In this document: positions 44,812 through 54,994 of the stretch, one piece after another | Numbering within the stretch: position 1 is the stretch's first letter | Layout: every line of letters begins with the position of its first letter | From: Terriglobia bacterium | GTDB taxonomy: Bacteria > Acidobacteriota > Terriglobia > Bryobacterales > Bryobacteraceae | Direction: 5' to 3' | Assembly: GCA_021325175.1 (NCBI GenBank) | Contig: JAJPHS010000145.1 | Location: 1-64,000 of the forward strand | Length of the DNA stretch: 64,000 nt | Position numbers and translations under genes: made by a program | The notes under the pieces: model-generated | The model's input: the letters and a program-made list of their open reading frames with translations, nothing else | The model's database searches: none | Told to the model about the DNA's origin: nothing

Positions 44812-46235
44812 ATCTCCTCGCCGCCGCCCGCCAGGAGATGATCGACCACGGCTTCGATCCGGATTTTCCGAAGGGGACCGGGGAGCAGATCGCGCAAATC
44901 CGGGCGCATCCGGCGCGCGACGGCGCTCGCGATCTGCGGCAATTGCCCTGGTCCTCGATCGATAATGACACCTCGCGCGATCTCGATCAGTGCGAATGGG
45001 CCGAGCGCGCCGCCGGCGGGATCCGAGTACGGGTGGCGATTGCCGATGTCGATTGCGCCGTCAATCCCGGAACGCCGATTGACCGCCACGCCTGCCAGCA
45101 GACGACCACGGTCTATACGGGCGTGAAAAATTTTTCGATGCTGCCGGAGGAATTGTCGACCGGTCTCACCTCGCTCAACGAAGATCAGGATCGCTATTCG
45201 ATAGTCGTCGAGTTCGTCGCCGCCGAGGATGGAACGGTCACGCAGCCGGCGATCTATCGCGCGCTGATCCGGAATCACGCGCAGCTTGCCTACAACGCCA
45301 CCGGAGCATGGCTTGACGGCCAGGCTGATCCTCCGGCGAAGATCGCCCGCTCGCCGGAATTGCAGGCGCAGCTCCGGTTGCAAAATGAAGCCGCCAGCCA
45401 TCTTTGCGAGGCGCGGCATAAGCGCGGCGCCCTCGATTTCGACCGGGTGGAGGCGGAACCGGTTTTCTCCAATGGCGACGTGCGTGATCTGAAGATCCGG
45501 CGCCGCAACAGCGCCACGCGATTGATTGAAGATTTCATGATCGCAGCCAATGAGGCGATGGCCCAGACGCTTTCGCGCGCCGGATCGTCCAGCATCCGGC
45601 GCGTGGTGAAAACTCCGGAGCGCTGGCCGCGCATCGTCGCGCTCGCCGCCGGGCACGGCGCAAAGCTCCCGGCGCAGCCCGATGCCGCGGCGTTGAACGG
45701 GTTTCTGAAAAATCTCCGGGAAACCGACGGCGATCATTACCAAGACGTTTCGCTCGCGATCATTAAACTCCTCGGTCCGGGAGAATACGTTTTCGCGCGG
45801 CCCAACCAGCAGCCCGGCCATTTCGCGCTGGCGGTTCTCGACTACACGCATTCGACCGCTCCCAACCGGCGCTTTTCCGATCTGGTGACGCAGCGGCTGA
45901 TCAAGGCGGTGCTCGACGGGAAAGCCGCTCCGTACACGGACAGCGAGTTGGAAGCAATCGCCGCCAACTGCACGCAAAAGGAAGACGCCGCCCGCAAGGT
46001 GGAGCGAAAAATGGCGAAGCGGCTCGCGGCGGCAGCTCTGTCGCATCGCATTGGAGAAATTTTCGCCGGCGTGATCACGGGCGTGACGCCCAAAGGGACC
46101 TTCGTGCGGATCCTGAATCCGCCGGCGGAGGGAATTCTGCTGCATGCCAAAGGCGTGGATGTCGGCGACCGCGTTCAGGTGAAGCTGATCCAGGCCGACC
46201 CCGGCCGCGGCTACATCGATTTCGTGAAATCGTAA
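44808..46235 (+). CDS. RNB-domain ribonuclease (RNase II/R family) with C-terminal S1-like domain
   Basis: SSIDNDTSRDLDQCEWAE, DYTHSTAPNRRFSDLVTQRLI; ATGA overlap with DUF2911 gene. Confidence 0.92.
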   Translation: MNLLAAARQEMIDHGFDPDFPKGTGEQIAQIRAHPARDGARDLRQLPWSSIDNDTSRDLDQCEWAERAAGGIRVRVAIADVDCAVNPGTPIDRHACQQTTTVYTGVKNFSMLPEELSTGLTSLNEDQDRYSIVVEFVAAEDGTVTQPAIYRALIRNHAQLAYNATGAWLDGQADPPAKIARSPELQAQLRLQNEAASHLCEARHKRGALDFDRVEAEPVFSNGDVRDLKIRRRNSATRLIEDFMIAANEAMAQTLSRAGSSSIRRVVKTPERWPRIVALAAGHGAKLPAQPDAAALNGFLKNLRETDGDHYQDVSLAIIKLLGPGEYVFARPNQQPGHFALAVLDYTHSTAPNRRFSDLVTQRLIKAVLDGKAAPYTDSELEAIAANCTQKEDAARKVERKMAKRLAAAALSHRIGEIFAGVITGVTPKGTFVRILNPPAEGILLHAKGVDVGDRVQVKLIQADPGRGYIDFVKS

Positions 46236-46256
46236 TCGGATGGATTTTAGAAATTC

Positions 46257-46892
46257 TCAGGCCGGCCGGCGGGCGGAGGCGGATTGATTCGGGTCCCACA
46301 GCAGCTCCGGCACACCCAGGACGAAATTCGCCCAGCGGCTCCAGACAAACAGCGCGTCACTCAGGCGGTTTAGATACCGGACCGCTTCGGGCGGGATCTG
46401 TTCCTCGCGTGCCAGCGCGACCAGCAGGCGTTCGGCGCGCCGGCACACGGTGCGCGCAATGTGCAGCTCGGTATTCAGTCTCGACCCGCCGGGCAACACG
46501 AAACTGCGCAAGGCGGGCAGGTCTTCATTCATGGCGTCGATTTCGCGCTCAAGCTGCTCGATTTCCGCGGATGTGATTCGCGCCTGCCGGGGATGAATAT
46601 CTTCGGGCCTGGTGGCGAGAATCGAGCCGAGATTAAACAGCTCGTGCTGCACGCGGCGAATCATTCCGCCGAGCAGGCCGATGCGCGCATCGTGGCCGGC
46701 GAGGTCCTGGCAGGAAATGGCGGCCGCGCCCAGAAACGCGTTCAGCTCGTCGACGGTGCCATAGTACTCGATGCGCGCCGAATCCTTGGCGACGCGCTGC
46801 CCGCCGGCCAGGCTCGTCTCGCCGGAATCGCCGCGGCGCGTGTAGATTCGATTCAGCGCCAGCCGCGGATCGTCGAAAATTTTCTCAGCCAC
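46257..46892 (-). CDS. cob(I)yrinic acid a,c-diamide adenosyltransferase, PduO type
   Basis: IYTRRGDSGETSLAGGQRVAKDSARIEYYGTVDELNAFLG; C-terminal YLNRLSDALFVWSRWAN. Confidence 0.96.
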   Translation of the reverse strand: MAEKIFDDPRLALNRIYTRRGDSGETSLAGGQRVAKDSARIEYYGTVDELNAFLGAAAISCQDLAGHDARIGLLGGMIRRVQHELFNLGSILATRPEDIHPRQARITSAEIEQLEREIDAMNEDLPALRSFVLPGGSRLNTELHIARTVCRRAERLLVALAREEQIPPEAVRYLNRLSDALFVWSRWANFVLGVPELLWDPNQSASARRPA

Positions 46893-46930
46893 GTTCTCAT
46901 CTTACTCGCAACGCGGCGCGAATCGGCTAT

Positions 46931-46953
46931 GGAGCTGAAGCCCCGCGCGGGAT
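46931..46953. repeat. dispersed short repeat GGAGCTGAAGCCCCGCGCGGGAT
   Basis: See copies at 37732 and 43105. Confidence 0.55.
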
Positions 46954-46987
46954 AAATGCCGCCGTCCAATCCAACCGCGCATCGGGG

Positions 46988-48424
46988 CTAGTAGGCGCCG
47001 CGGGCTAGCAGGACGGCGGAGACGGTGCGCGCCAGGATGTACAGATCCAGCCACGGGGACCAGTTGCGGATGTAATAGGTATCCAGCGTTTCCTGCACGT
47101 GAACGTCGCCGTCGCTGCGCGCCGAGATCTGCCACAGTCCGGTGAGGCCGGGCAGCACGCGCGTGCGCAGCGCGCGAAATTCGGCCGGGAACCGATCGAG
47201 ATGATAATCCGGCAGAGGACGCGGGCCCACCAGGCTCATTTCCCCCTTGAGGACGCTCCAGAGCTGCGGCAGCTCGTCCAAACTGGTGCGGCGAAGCATT
47301 TTGCCGATGACCGGAAGAATACGGGGATCGCGGCGCAGCTTGAAATAGCGCGACCATTCCTGGCGGTCCTCGGGGTGTTGGTCAAGCCAGCGTTCGAGCA
47401 GACGGTCGCTTTCCGGATGCATCGTGCGAAGTTTCCAGACGGGGATGCGGCGGCCGTCGAGACCTTCGCGCATCTGGCGGTAAAACGCAGGGCCGGGGCT
47501 GGTGATCTTGATCCAAACGGCGGCGAGAGCCATCAGCGGAAGGCCCGCGAGAAACAGCGGAAACGCGATCGCCTGATCCATGAATCGTTTGAGGATGGTA
47601 TTGCGGCGGATCAGAAGATTTTTCTTGATCTCCAGGCCCAGGCAGCCGCCCAGGTCGCGCGCGGTGATCCACAGGCTGGCGATGCCGGAGAGATCGGGGA
47701 CGACGATGACGCGCGGAAAATTCAAATCCTGAACCAGAGCGGAGACATCATCGCGTCCGAGGTCGCGCAGCGAAACGATCGCGGCGTCGGCGCGGCTTTC
47801 GAAGTTTCCGGCCAGTGCGGTGGGACCGCTTACCGGCAATCCTTCGATAAAGGAGTTCCAATTCGCCGGGCGATTATCGAGGAACGCGATGGGCCGCAAG
47901 CCGAGCTGCGGCTGCTCGATCAGGGTGCGGGCGATGGCGCGTCCGGTATCGCCGGCGCCCAGCAGGACCACCTGAAGCCCCCAGTGCTGTTTTCGAACCA
48001 GCGCGGCGCGAGTGAACGATTCGGCGAGCGGCGGCAGCACGAGCGCGAAAACAAAAGTCGCCAGCAGCACGCCGCGCGAGAGCACGCCGCGCGCAACGAT
48101 GTTATCCCAGGCGGTGAGCCCGCCGAAAACCGCGAAGGCGGCAAGAGTGCGGCGGCGCAGCCGCTCGACCGGTCCGAGGAGATAGCCGGGATAAAGCCCG
48201 AGCTGATAATGGACAAGCGGTAACAGCAGAATCGCGACGGCGACGGCGAAATATTGATTCGGTCCGATATAGGCGAGAAACCACGCGCCGAGCGTGCGGC
48301 GAGCGGTGAGTCCGGCGAGGAATGCAGCTTCGAGCGCGGCGATATCGGCGGCGGCGATGGCGCAGGTGGTCCAGTCCAGTCGGCGGGCGGGGGTGGCGAG
48401 AGCTGGCTGCGCGGCGGTGCTCAT
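46988..48424 (-). CDS. undecaprenyl-phosphate sugar phosphotransferase (WbaP/polyisoprenyl-phosphate hexose-1-P transferase)
   Basis: [57 protein letters not shown]..; [25 protein letters not shown]. Confidence 0.96.
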   Translation of the reverse strand: MSTAAQPALATPARRLDWTTCAIAAADIAALEAAFLAGLTARRTLGAWFLAYIGPNQYFAVAVAILLLPLVHYQLGLYPGYLLGPVERLRRRTLAAFAVFGGLTAWDNIVARGVLSRGVLLATFVFALVLPPLAESFTRAALVRKQHWGLQVVLLGAGDTGRAIARTLIEQPQLGLRPIAFLDNRPANWNSFIEGLPVSGPTALAGNFESRADAAIVSLRDLGRDDVSALVQDLNFPRVIVVPDLSGIASLWITARDLGGCLGLEIKKNLLIRRNTILKRFMDQAIAFPLFLAGLPLMALAAVWIKITSPGPAFYRQMREGLDGRRIPVWKLRTMHPESDRLLERWLDQHPEDRQEWSRYFKLRRDPRILPVIGKMLRRTSLDELPQLWSVLKGEMSLVGPRPLPDYHLDRFPAEFRALRTRVLPGLTGLWQISARSDGDVHVQETLDTYYIRNWSPWLDLYILARTVSAVLLARGAY

Positions 48425-49659
48425 TGAGACGTCAGGTTAGCTGCCGCGACCTGTGAGAGCCTAGCTTCGAGGTAGCGTTCGAAGTTCGTAAGAATACTTT
48501 CTTGCTCAAAAAACTCTAACGCCCGGCGCCGCGCAACCTGACCACGGTGAATTCGTTCAATCGGATTCGCGGCCAGAGTTAAGACGGCGGCGGCGAAGTC
48601 CTCCACGTGATTCGGGGCAACCAGCAGACCACAGCCATCGATTAAGTCCGCAATTTCGCCGTGCGCGCGGGCGGCAGCAACAACAGGTTTCCCGCTGGCC
48701 ATCATGCCGATTAATTTAGACGGCAGCACGGAGTCAGCTGCCGCCGCAACTTGAGTCAACAGATGAATATCTGCCAGATTCAAGAGGTCGTTCAACCGGT
48801 TCGCCGGAAACAATGGCAGAAATCGCACGTTATTCAGCCCGGCCGACTGCTTCTGAAGTTCTTCGCCGGAGGGACCTTCGCCGCAAATCACAAAAAGGAG
48901 GCGGGGGTGATTTTCCAGCAGCCGCGCGGCTTTGATAATCGTTTCGACTCCCTGCTTCACACCGAGAGTTCCCGCGAACAATGCCACGAGGGTGTCGGCC
49001 GGGATTCCGAGTTCGTCGCGCAGGGGACTCGCCAGCGGACGAATTGCCGAACTTTCGAACCAATTGGGCAAAAGAAATAGTTTGTCGCAGAGTACACCCT
49101 TTTCTCTCGCGCGGGTGAGAAGGCGCCGGGAAATAGAAGAAATCACGTCGAAACGATTGAGAATGGCGCGCTCGACTCGTTCCGTTAACCTGCGGGCTGC
49201 GCGAAGCTGGCCGAGGTTATATGCGAGGTCGATTTCAAAATCCTGGATATGCAGCCAGGCTCGCGCGCCGCAGATCGCCGCTGCGGGAAGAGCAAGAAAT
49301 GCATTAACGAAGGACGGTTCGACGACAAAGATGACATCGGGAGCTTGGATAGTCTCACGGATTAATACAGGGACACTCGTCAGCGCGAAGCTGAGCGAGT
49401 GAAGAAGTCGTTTCATTCCCGAAGGGCGACGTGGTACCCAAATCGGAGTGCGGTGCACCCGGACACCATTGAGATTCTCCGTGGCGTACCGCCACGCGTT
49501 GTACTCAGGCTTGACCCGCCATTGTGGATAGTAGGGAGGGGGAGCGATAACGCTGACCCGATGACCGCGTCTCGCGAGCCACTCGCAAAGCTCCGCAGTG
49601 TATTTCGCGATACCAGTCAGATCCGGCGCGTAGAAAATCGTGTGTACTAGAATTCGCAT
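48421..49659 (-). CDS. glycosyltransferase family 4 (WcaI-like)
   Basis: GT-B fold; FYAPDLTGIAKYTAELCEWLARRGHRVSVIAPPPYYPQW N-terminus. Confidence 0.94.
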   Translation of the reverse strand: MRILVHTIFYAPDLTGIAKYTAELCEWLARRGHRVSVIAPPPYYPQWRVKPEYNAWRYATENLNGVRVHRTPIWVPRRPSGMKRLLHSLSFALTSVPVLIRETIQAPDVIFVVEPSFVNAFLALPAAAICGARAWLHIQDFEIDLAYNLGQLRAARRLTERVERAILNRFDVISSISRRLLTRAREKGVLCDKLFLLPNWFESSAIRPLASPLRDELGIPADTLVALFAGTLGVKQGVETIIKAARLLENHPRLLFVICGEGPSGEELQKQSAGLNNVRFLPLFPANRLNDLLNLADIHLLTQVAAAADSVLPSKLIGMMASGKPVVAAARAHGEIADLIDGCGLLVAPNHVEDFAAAVLTLAANPIERIHRGQVARRRALEFFEQESILTNFERYLEARLSQVAAANLTSQ

Positions 49660-50414
49660 TTTACGGCTTCTGACTCGAAGACATAGCTGTTGTCGTCGAC
49701 TAAGGCGTGCGAAATTTCTCCGTTAAGCGCGCGGCAAGGAATCGAATAGCCGATTCCGTGAAGATATCGCAGGATTCCGTCTCGATCGACGCCACGATGA
49801 AATTCAACGACTAACTTAGGTGCGAAGCAACGCAAGACCTGACTCATCCCCTGCAAAACTTCGAACTCCATTCCCTGCACGTCTATTTTGATTCCGTGAA
49901 TTACCGAATAGGAGGAAGACAGCAGCGGCCAGAGGACGTCGAGCGAGAGGGTGAGGATGCGCTCGGTTACTCCTGCGAGGGAAATTGTAGAGTCCGCCAT
50001 GCCGCGAACCTTCGGCAACGTTAGCGTATACATTTTGGGCACACCGCCGAGCGCGAACGGTAGGATCGTGAGTTGGTTTAATCCATTGAGTTCACGGGTA
50101 CGCTCAAGGTGGGCAGCGGTGCTCAGTACGGGCTCAAAAGCGAAGACACGCCCGAAAGGCCCGACCAGCCGCGATAGCGCTACGGCGGTATAACCATAGT
50201 GCGCGCCGACATCGAGCCAAGTCTCGCCGAACGAGACGTTCTGGAAAAACCAATTGAGGAGTTGAGATTCAGTGCGTCCAAGGATTGCGCCAGGGTAGTC
50301 GTGCCAGGAGGTGATTATTTGTGCACCTTTCAATAGGCCGTGCTTAACCGAATATGGCCGCACGCGCCTCGGTAGAGCCTTACGAATGATCTCCTTAACG
50401 CGCGGTGATGGCAT
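49647..50414 (-). CDS. FkbM family methyltransferase
   Basis: ETWLDVGAHYGYTAVALSRLVGPFGRVFAFEPVLSTAAHLERTRELNGL. Confidence 0.93.
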   Translation of the reverse strand: MPSPRVKEIIRKALPRRVRPYSVKHGLLKGAQIITSWHDYPGAILGRTESQLLNWFFQNVSFGETWLDVGAHYGYTAVALSRLVGPFGRVFAFEPVLSTAAHLERTRELNGLNQLTILPFALGGVPKMYTLTLPKVRGMADSTISLAGVTERILTLSLDVLWPLLSSSYSVIHGIKIDVQGMEFEVLQGMSQVLRCFAPKLVVEFHRGVDRDGILRYLHGIGYSIPCRALNGEISHALVDDNSYVFESEAVKCEF

Positions 50415-51612
50415 GAGCCGATCCGTAAATCGCCCGCGAAAGAATACCACCCAAACGTCGAGCGAAGGAATCAAGCTCGAAGTGCTGCAGGTAGCATGTT
50501 CTCGCGTTTAACGCAAGTGAGTCTCGACGCTGGTTATTAGCTTCCAACCAGCGACGAAAGAGGTTGGTGGCCCCGTTCAGGTCATCTTTCTCGACAAAAC
50601 CGGCGTCACATTTTGCAATTGTCGGCCAGGTGTGCACCTTATTCGATATAAGAACCGGAACGCCGCATGCTAGTGCCTCAACCACGGCGTGGCCATAACT
50701 TTCCGTGTGGGATGGTAAGATGAAAGCTTCAGCCATGGTTAGGGCGGCCCATTTCGACGCGCTATCGAGGTTTCCGGTCCAGGTGACTCGCTCGGCAAGT
50801 CCGAATTCGCCGGCCATCTTCTCCAGATCAGCTCGCCAGCCGGTTTCATCCGGCCCCGCCATAAGAAGGTGAAGTCGGGGATCAATACGTGAAGCCCGCG
50901 CGAACGCCTTTATTACCAAGTCGCATCCTTTGACCGCGTGAATCCGTCCGAGAAAGACAATCATACGTTGTGCACAGATCTTCGGAAAGCGCTGCACAAA
51001 CTTTGTGACGTATGCTTCACGCTGTGGAGGCGGGGGAGCGGTTCCCATGCCAACCACGTATTCGCGCCGGCCGTAGTTCCGGAAGCGCAGACAAGACAAA
51101 TCCCTTTCTTTTTCCGATGTGAACAGGACCCCCGCCGCGTCCATGGCGACTCGATGCTCGAACAATAACCAAAACAAACTTTTCTTTGCGTGTTTCATGG
51201 GATATTGGCGTGCGAACCATGGATCTAACATTCCATGCGTAAAGAGAAAATATGGTGTTGAAGTCCCGCGCAGGGCACGCCAAGTGCCGACACTCGCATA
51301 TCTCCAAACGCCGTGAACTACAATGGCATCATAGCGCCGGTGGTTACTTTTAAGCCAAGAAACCAACTTGGACGAGTATTGATAATATGTAAACGTCTTC
51401 CCCAGTGAGTGAAGCGGTACCGGCCACTCCCTCTCAATCTCACAGGAGGGCGTCTGAAGGCTTAGCACATCCGAAGATACCCCGAGACGGAGCATGGAAG
51501 CGGCGATCGCGCGGGCACTCTCAACGGGGCCGCCAATGCGCGGATCCAGTGTTGGAAGGACGTGTAGAAGCTTCAACCGGCTATTCTCACCTATTATCGA
51601 GTCACCGACCAA
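50395..51612 (-). CDS. glycosyltransferase family 4
   Basis: IVFLGRIHAVKGCDLVIKAFARASRIDPRLHLLMAGPDETGW; EAFILPSHTESYGHAVVEALACGVPVL. Confidence 0.94.
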   Translation of the reverse strand: MVGDSIIGENSRLKLLHVLPTLDPRIGGPVESARAIAASMLRLGVSSDVLSLQTPSCEIEREWPVPLHSLGKTFTYYQYSSKLVSWLKSNHRRYDAIVVHGVWRYASVGTWRALRGTSTPYFLFTHGMLDPWFARQYPMKHAKKSLFWLLFEHRVAMDAAGVLFTSEKERDLSCLRFRNYGRREYVVGMGTAPPPPQREAYVTKFVQRFPKICAQRMIVFLGRIHAVKGCDLVIKAFARASRIDPRLHLLMAGPDETGWRADLEKMAGEFGLAERVTWTGNLDSASKWAALTMAEAFILPSHTESYGHAVVEALACGVPVLISNKVHTWPTIAKCDAGFVEKDDLNGATNLFRRWLEANNQRRDSLALNARTCYLQHFELDSFARRLGGILSRAIYGSAHAITAR

Positions 51613-52807
51613 CGCATCGTCGGTCTGAAATCAACAAGAATATCCATACTAAGACGGAAACGGGATTGCCCATATTTAGAAAAAGGCGCTCGAATGCGGC
51701 TATGACCAAGTATCCCAGTACGAAGCTGATCCCGATGGTCGCAACCTCGTCGCGAGCAAGCGCTCTTCTGGCAAGGCGCCAGATTAATGCAATTAGCAAA
51801 ATGGTGATCGGAACGACGCCAATCAACCCGACTTCCGCGAGCAATGATAGGTAGCCGTTGTGCGCTGAAGACAGCATCGTCATATAACGCTCATGCATTC
51901 GGAATCCTACACCGAAGATTGGATTTGCGGCGAATAGATCAATGGCCTCCTCCCAAGCCGCGACGCGGCCCGTGAAACCAGTACCCAGTCCACGGTACCG
52001 GTCATTCAAGAAAAATAGGTGGCTAATCCAGACTTGTGTGGCATCGTAAAAAACAAGCAAAACGACCGTGCTGATGATTCCGGCACCGCCCAGCGCGGCC
52101 GCGACCTTAGGCCTGTGCATTTTGTATGCAGCTAGCATCCCGTATGTACCCAACCCGAGCAGCGCGGCCGCCAGTGCGCTTCTCGACTCGGTTTCGACGA
52201 TTATAAACAGATTCAGCCCGATCAAGATGGCGCCAATGAGTCTCGGCTGTACAGACAGGGCACAAACGAGAATTCCAAATGAGACTACGCCTAGATAGTT
52301 TGGATGTGCAACTCCGATAGTAAGCCGCCCTTGAATCCGGGAGCCGATGAAGTAGCACGAAGTGACTAATGCGCTGCCAACATAGGCGTAGATTGTTAGA
52401 GCTTTCAGCATCTTTGCACCCATCAGCTCCCAGATCCCCGCACATGCGAACAACCCGATCGAAGCAGTTAGTACAAATCCGAACGAACGGGACGGCTCCT
52501 CTGAAAGCAGCGCGCTTGAAGTGAAAGCCAAAATTATCGCCAGGACAAGGCCCAGAATCGCCAAGTGCCGGCGAAAGATTGCAGCGACACCAAATTTGGA
52601 AGCTCCGATAATTAGCCCGAAGAGCGGCAGCCAAGCGAACGCGATAAATTGAAGAGCGACCATGCTCTCCGATTCAATGGTAGGTGGAATTACAATGCCA
52701 AACAGCCACGTAGGCAGCAAGATCGTGAATAGCGTTGAGTTCGCTGAATGAGATCGGACTGTCCCTCTACTGTGAGCGCTTAGTGTAATATTTATTGTAG
52801 TGCCCAT
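51602..52807 (-). CDS. O-antigen polymerase/ligase family membrane protein (Wzy/WaaL-like)
   Basis: About 10 TM helices; RVAAWEEAIDLFAANPIFGVGFRMHERYMTMLSSAHNGYLSLLAEVGLIGVVP motif. Confidence 0.92.
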   Translation of the reverse strand: MGTTINITLSAHSRGTVRSHSANSTLFTILLPTWLFGIVIPPTIESESMVALQFIAFAWLPLFGLIIGASKFGVAAIFRRHLAILGLVLAIILAFTSSALLSEEPSRSFGFVLTASIGLFACAGIWELMGAKMLKALTIYAYVGSALVTSCYFIGSRIQGRLTIGVAHPNYLGVVSFGILVCALSVQPRLIGAILIGLNLFIIVETESRSALAAALLGLGTYGMLAAYKMHRPKVAAALGGAGIISTVVLLVFYDATQVWISHLFFLNDRYRGLGTGFTGRVAAWEEAIDLFAANPIFGVGFRMHERYMTMLSSAHNGYLSLLAEVGLIGVVPITILLIALIWRLARRALARDEVATIGISFVLGYLVIAAFERLFLNMGNPVSVLVWIFLLISDRRCVGR

Positions 52808-53660
52808 AATAGTAGTAATACCCGGCGCTTACTTCGCGGTGGACCTCGTTTAACACGACGCCAACTAAATTTGCTCGCAATCGGGCGAGCGTAGTGATTA
52901 CCGTACTCAGAGCCTTGCGGCTGGTATCTCCCGCCCGCGCGACGATGATTACACCGTCCACGGCCGTCGCCATTTGCAAAGGCTCCGCGAATCCCAACAG
53001 CGGCGGGGCGTCGAGCACCACCAGATCATACTCGCGCGCGGCTTCCTCGATCAGCTCCGCCAAACCCATGCCCATCAAATCCGACGCCCGGCGCGTCGCC
53101 GGACCCGCGGGCAAAATATCCAAACCCTTCGGTGAGTCCGTCATAATCACCGCGTCGAGCCAGGAGATCTGCTTCAGCAACACGTCGCAAAGGCCCACGT
53201 TATTGGGAACCTGAAACAGCCGATGAACGCTGGGGCGGCGGAGGTCGCCGTCGATCAGCAGAGTTCGCTTGTGCTGCTGCGCGTGCGTAGCGGCCAGATG
53301 CGCGGCCACCGTCGATTTGCCTTCCGAAGGCGAGGCGCTGGTCATCAGAACGCTGCGCAGGCGCCGGTCAAAGTCGGTCAGCAGGATCGAATTGCGCAAG
53401 GTGCGGATCGCCTCTTCGTAATTGGAAAGCATCTGCTCGTTTTCGACCACCTCCGCCAGAGCGGCCGGATGGCCGTGCCCGTTGCCGTTTCCGTTGTGGC
53501 CGGTGCCGATTTGCCCCTGCATCTGGATGGGGCTAAGGCGGCGGCGCCAATCCTTCACGGCGGGAAGCGAGCCGATTACGTCGGCGTTGAGCAGCCGCGC
53601 GACTTGGTCGGGATCGCGAATGGTGTTGTCTAACACATCGCTCAGAACGGCGGCCCCCAC
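52767..53660 (-). CDS. BY-kinase cytosolic domain (CpsD/CapB/Wzc-C-like), probably the C-terminal part of a split autokinase
   Basis: Walker A' SASPSEGKSTVAAHLAATHAQ, Walker B LVVLDAPPLLGFAEP, C-terminal Tyr cluster YYYYYGHYNKYY; GTG start lies inside the predicted TM2. Confidence 0.95.
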   Translation of the reverse strand: MGAAVLSDVLDNTIRDPDQVARLLNADVIGSLPAVKDWRRRLSPIQMQGQIGTGHNGNGNGHGHPAALAEVVENEQMLSNYEEAIRTLRNSILLTDFDRRLRSVLMTSASPSEGKSTVAAHLAATHAQQHKRTLLIDGDLRRPSVHRLFQVPNNVGLCDVLLKQISWLDAVIMTDSPKGLDILPAGPATRRASDLMGMGLAELIEEAAREYDLVVLDAPPLLGFAEPLQMATAVDGVIIVARAGDTSRKALSTVITTLARLRANLVGVVLNEVHREVSAGYYYYYGHYNKYYTKRSQ

Positions 53661-54991
53661 GCCGAAGAACGCCGCGAAGAGAAACGCCAGAAGAACATTG
53701 AGCCGGTTTTGGGAAATACCGGCTTCAGCCCCGGGCGCGCCGCGTCCGCCACGCGAATCATGTTGTTTTGAAAACTCGCGTTGATGCCGGCTTCCTTGAT
53801 CTTACGGACTAACTCCTCATACAAACCCTTGTCGCTTTCGGCCTCGCGCTTCAGAGTCTGATACTCGAAAGAGCGCGCGTTCAGGCGATCGAACTCGGCT
53901 TTCGTGTCTTTCACCGCGGAGGCGAGCATGGCTTCGCGATTTACCGCTTCCTGATACTCGATCCCGATGCGTTGGCCAATGCTGGCCTTCGTCGCCTCGA
54001 TTTGAGACTCGAGCTCGCTAACCCTGGTCTGCGCTTTCTTATATTCCGGATGATTTATGCCGTAGTGATTCTTGATTTCCGCGAACTTTTCCTGAGCGTC
54101 GTTCAGGTTTTCGGTAAGTTTCTTCAGAGCTTCGCCCTGAGTGGAAACTTGCGCCGCCGCGAGAGTGCCGTCCTTTATGGAGTTATAGGCTGCTTCCTTT
54201 TTCACCCGGTCCGCTTGAGCCTTGGTGTACTCTTCGTTAAGTTGAAGCAGGCGCGCGGAGATGATGTTGGTCTTTTCCTCGGGATTGATGACGTTTAACT
54301 CACGCTCGAAGGTCGCCAGCGCAAGGCTGGATTTTTCCATTTGCGCCTTTAATTCTTCTAACTGGCGCTCCATGAAGTCACTCAAGCCTTCGGTAGCCTT
54401 ATACCGGATCTTATAAGTGTGCTGTAAGTAAGAAAGCGCGATCTCATTGGCCACATCCGCCGCGAGCTGACGATTCTGCGACCGGTAACTGACCAGCAAA
54501 AGATACGTATTCGGCGGGCGAGTTACCTTGAGGTTTTTCAAAATCACCGGAGCTTCCATGCTGGCTGGCGACTTATCGACGGCTTCCTCCAGCGCGTCCT
54601 TTTCAACCTCGCGCAGATGAAATTTTTCGACCACCGGGCGCAGCACCGAATCGGACTGAATAATCTTGACTTGCGTCGCCAAAAACTGATCGGCGTCGTT
54701 GGTGGTGTTCTGGGCGGCCTCCTGGCCGAGTACGCCGGTGGGCATCTGGCGATCGATATCGATCGTGACTGTCGATTCGTACACCGGGGTGAGCCGCAGG
54801 GAAACGATCAACGTGGCCAGAACGCTCGCCAGCACGAATCCGCCGATTTTCCAGCCTTGCCGCCGCAGGATCCACAGATAGTGCGCCAGCGGAATATGCG
54901 CGGGCCGCGGTTCAGAATCGGCGTCGAAGACCGGAGCCGCAGGGACGCGAATCGCCTCCGGCAAGGATGGTAAAGCCTCAAATTTGCTCAT
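53642..54991 (-). CDS. Wzz/GumC chain-length determinant domain, N-terminal part of a split autokinase
   Basis: TM1 GWKIGGFVLASVLATLIVSLRL, long coiled-coil, ends ADAARPGLKPVFPKT then out-of-frame tail to stop. Confidence 0.94.
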   Translation of the reverse strand: MSKFEALPSLPEAIRVPAAPVFDADSEPRPAHIPLAHYLWILRRQGWKIGGFVLASVLATLIVSLRLTPVYESTVTIDIDRQMPTGVLGQEAAQNTTNDADQFLATQVKIIQSDSVLRPVVEKFHLREVEKDALEEAVDKSPASMEAPVILKNLKVTRPPNTYLLLVSYRSQNRQLAADVANEIALSYLQHTYKIRYKATEGLSDFMERQLEELKAQMEKSSLALATFERELNVINPEEKTNIISARLLQLNEEYTKAQADRVKKEAAYNSIKDGTLAAAQVSTQGEALKKLTENLNDAQEKFAEIKNHYGINHPEYKKAQTRVSELESQIEATKASIGQRIGIEYQEAVNREAMLASAVKDTKAEFDRLNARSFEYQTLKREAESDKGLYEELVRKIKEAGINASFQNNMIRVADAARPGLKPVFPKTGSMFFWRFSSRRSSAWGPPF

Positions 54992-54994
54992 CGA

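Noticed and set aside
44658-46145. 495-aa minus-strand ORF opposite the RNB ribonuclease
   Set aside because: Antisense shadow; RNB motifs are on the plus strand.
53700-53720. Programmed -1 frameshift in the Wzc gene
   Set aside because: CCC AAA ACC does not fit X XXY YYZ in the zero frame and no obvious SD-like stimulator was identified; kept only as a minor alternative to indel or mutation.
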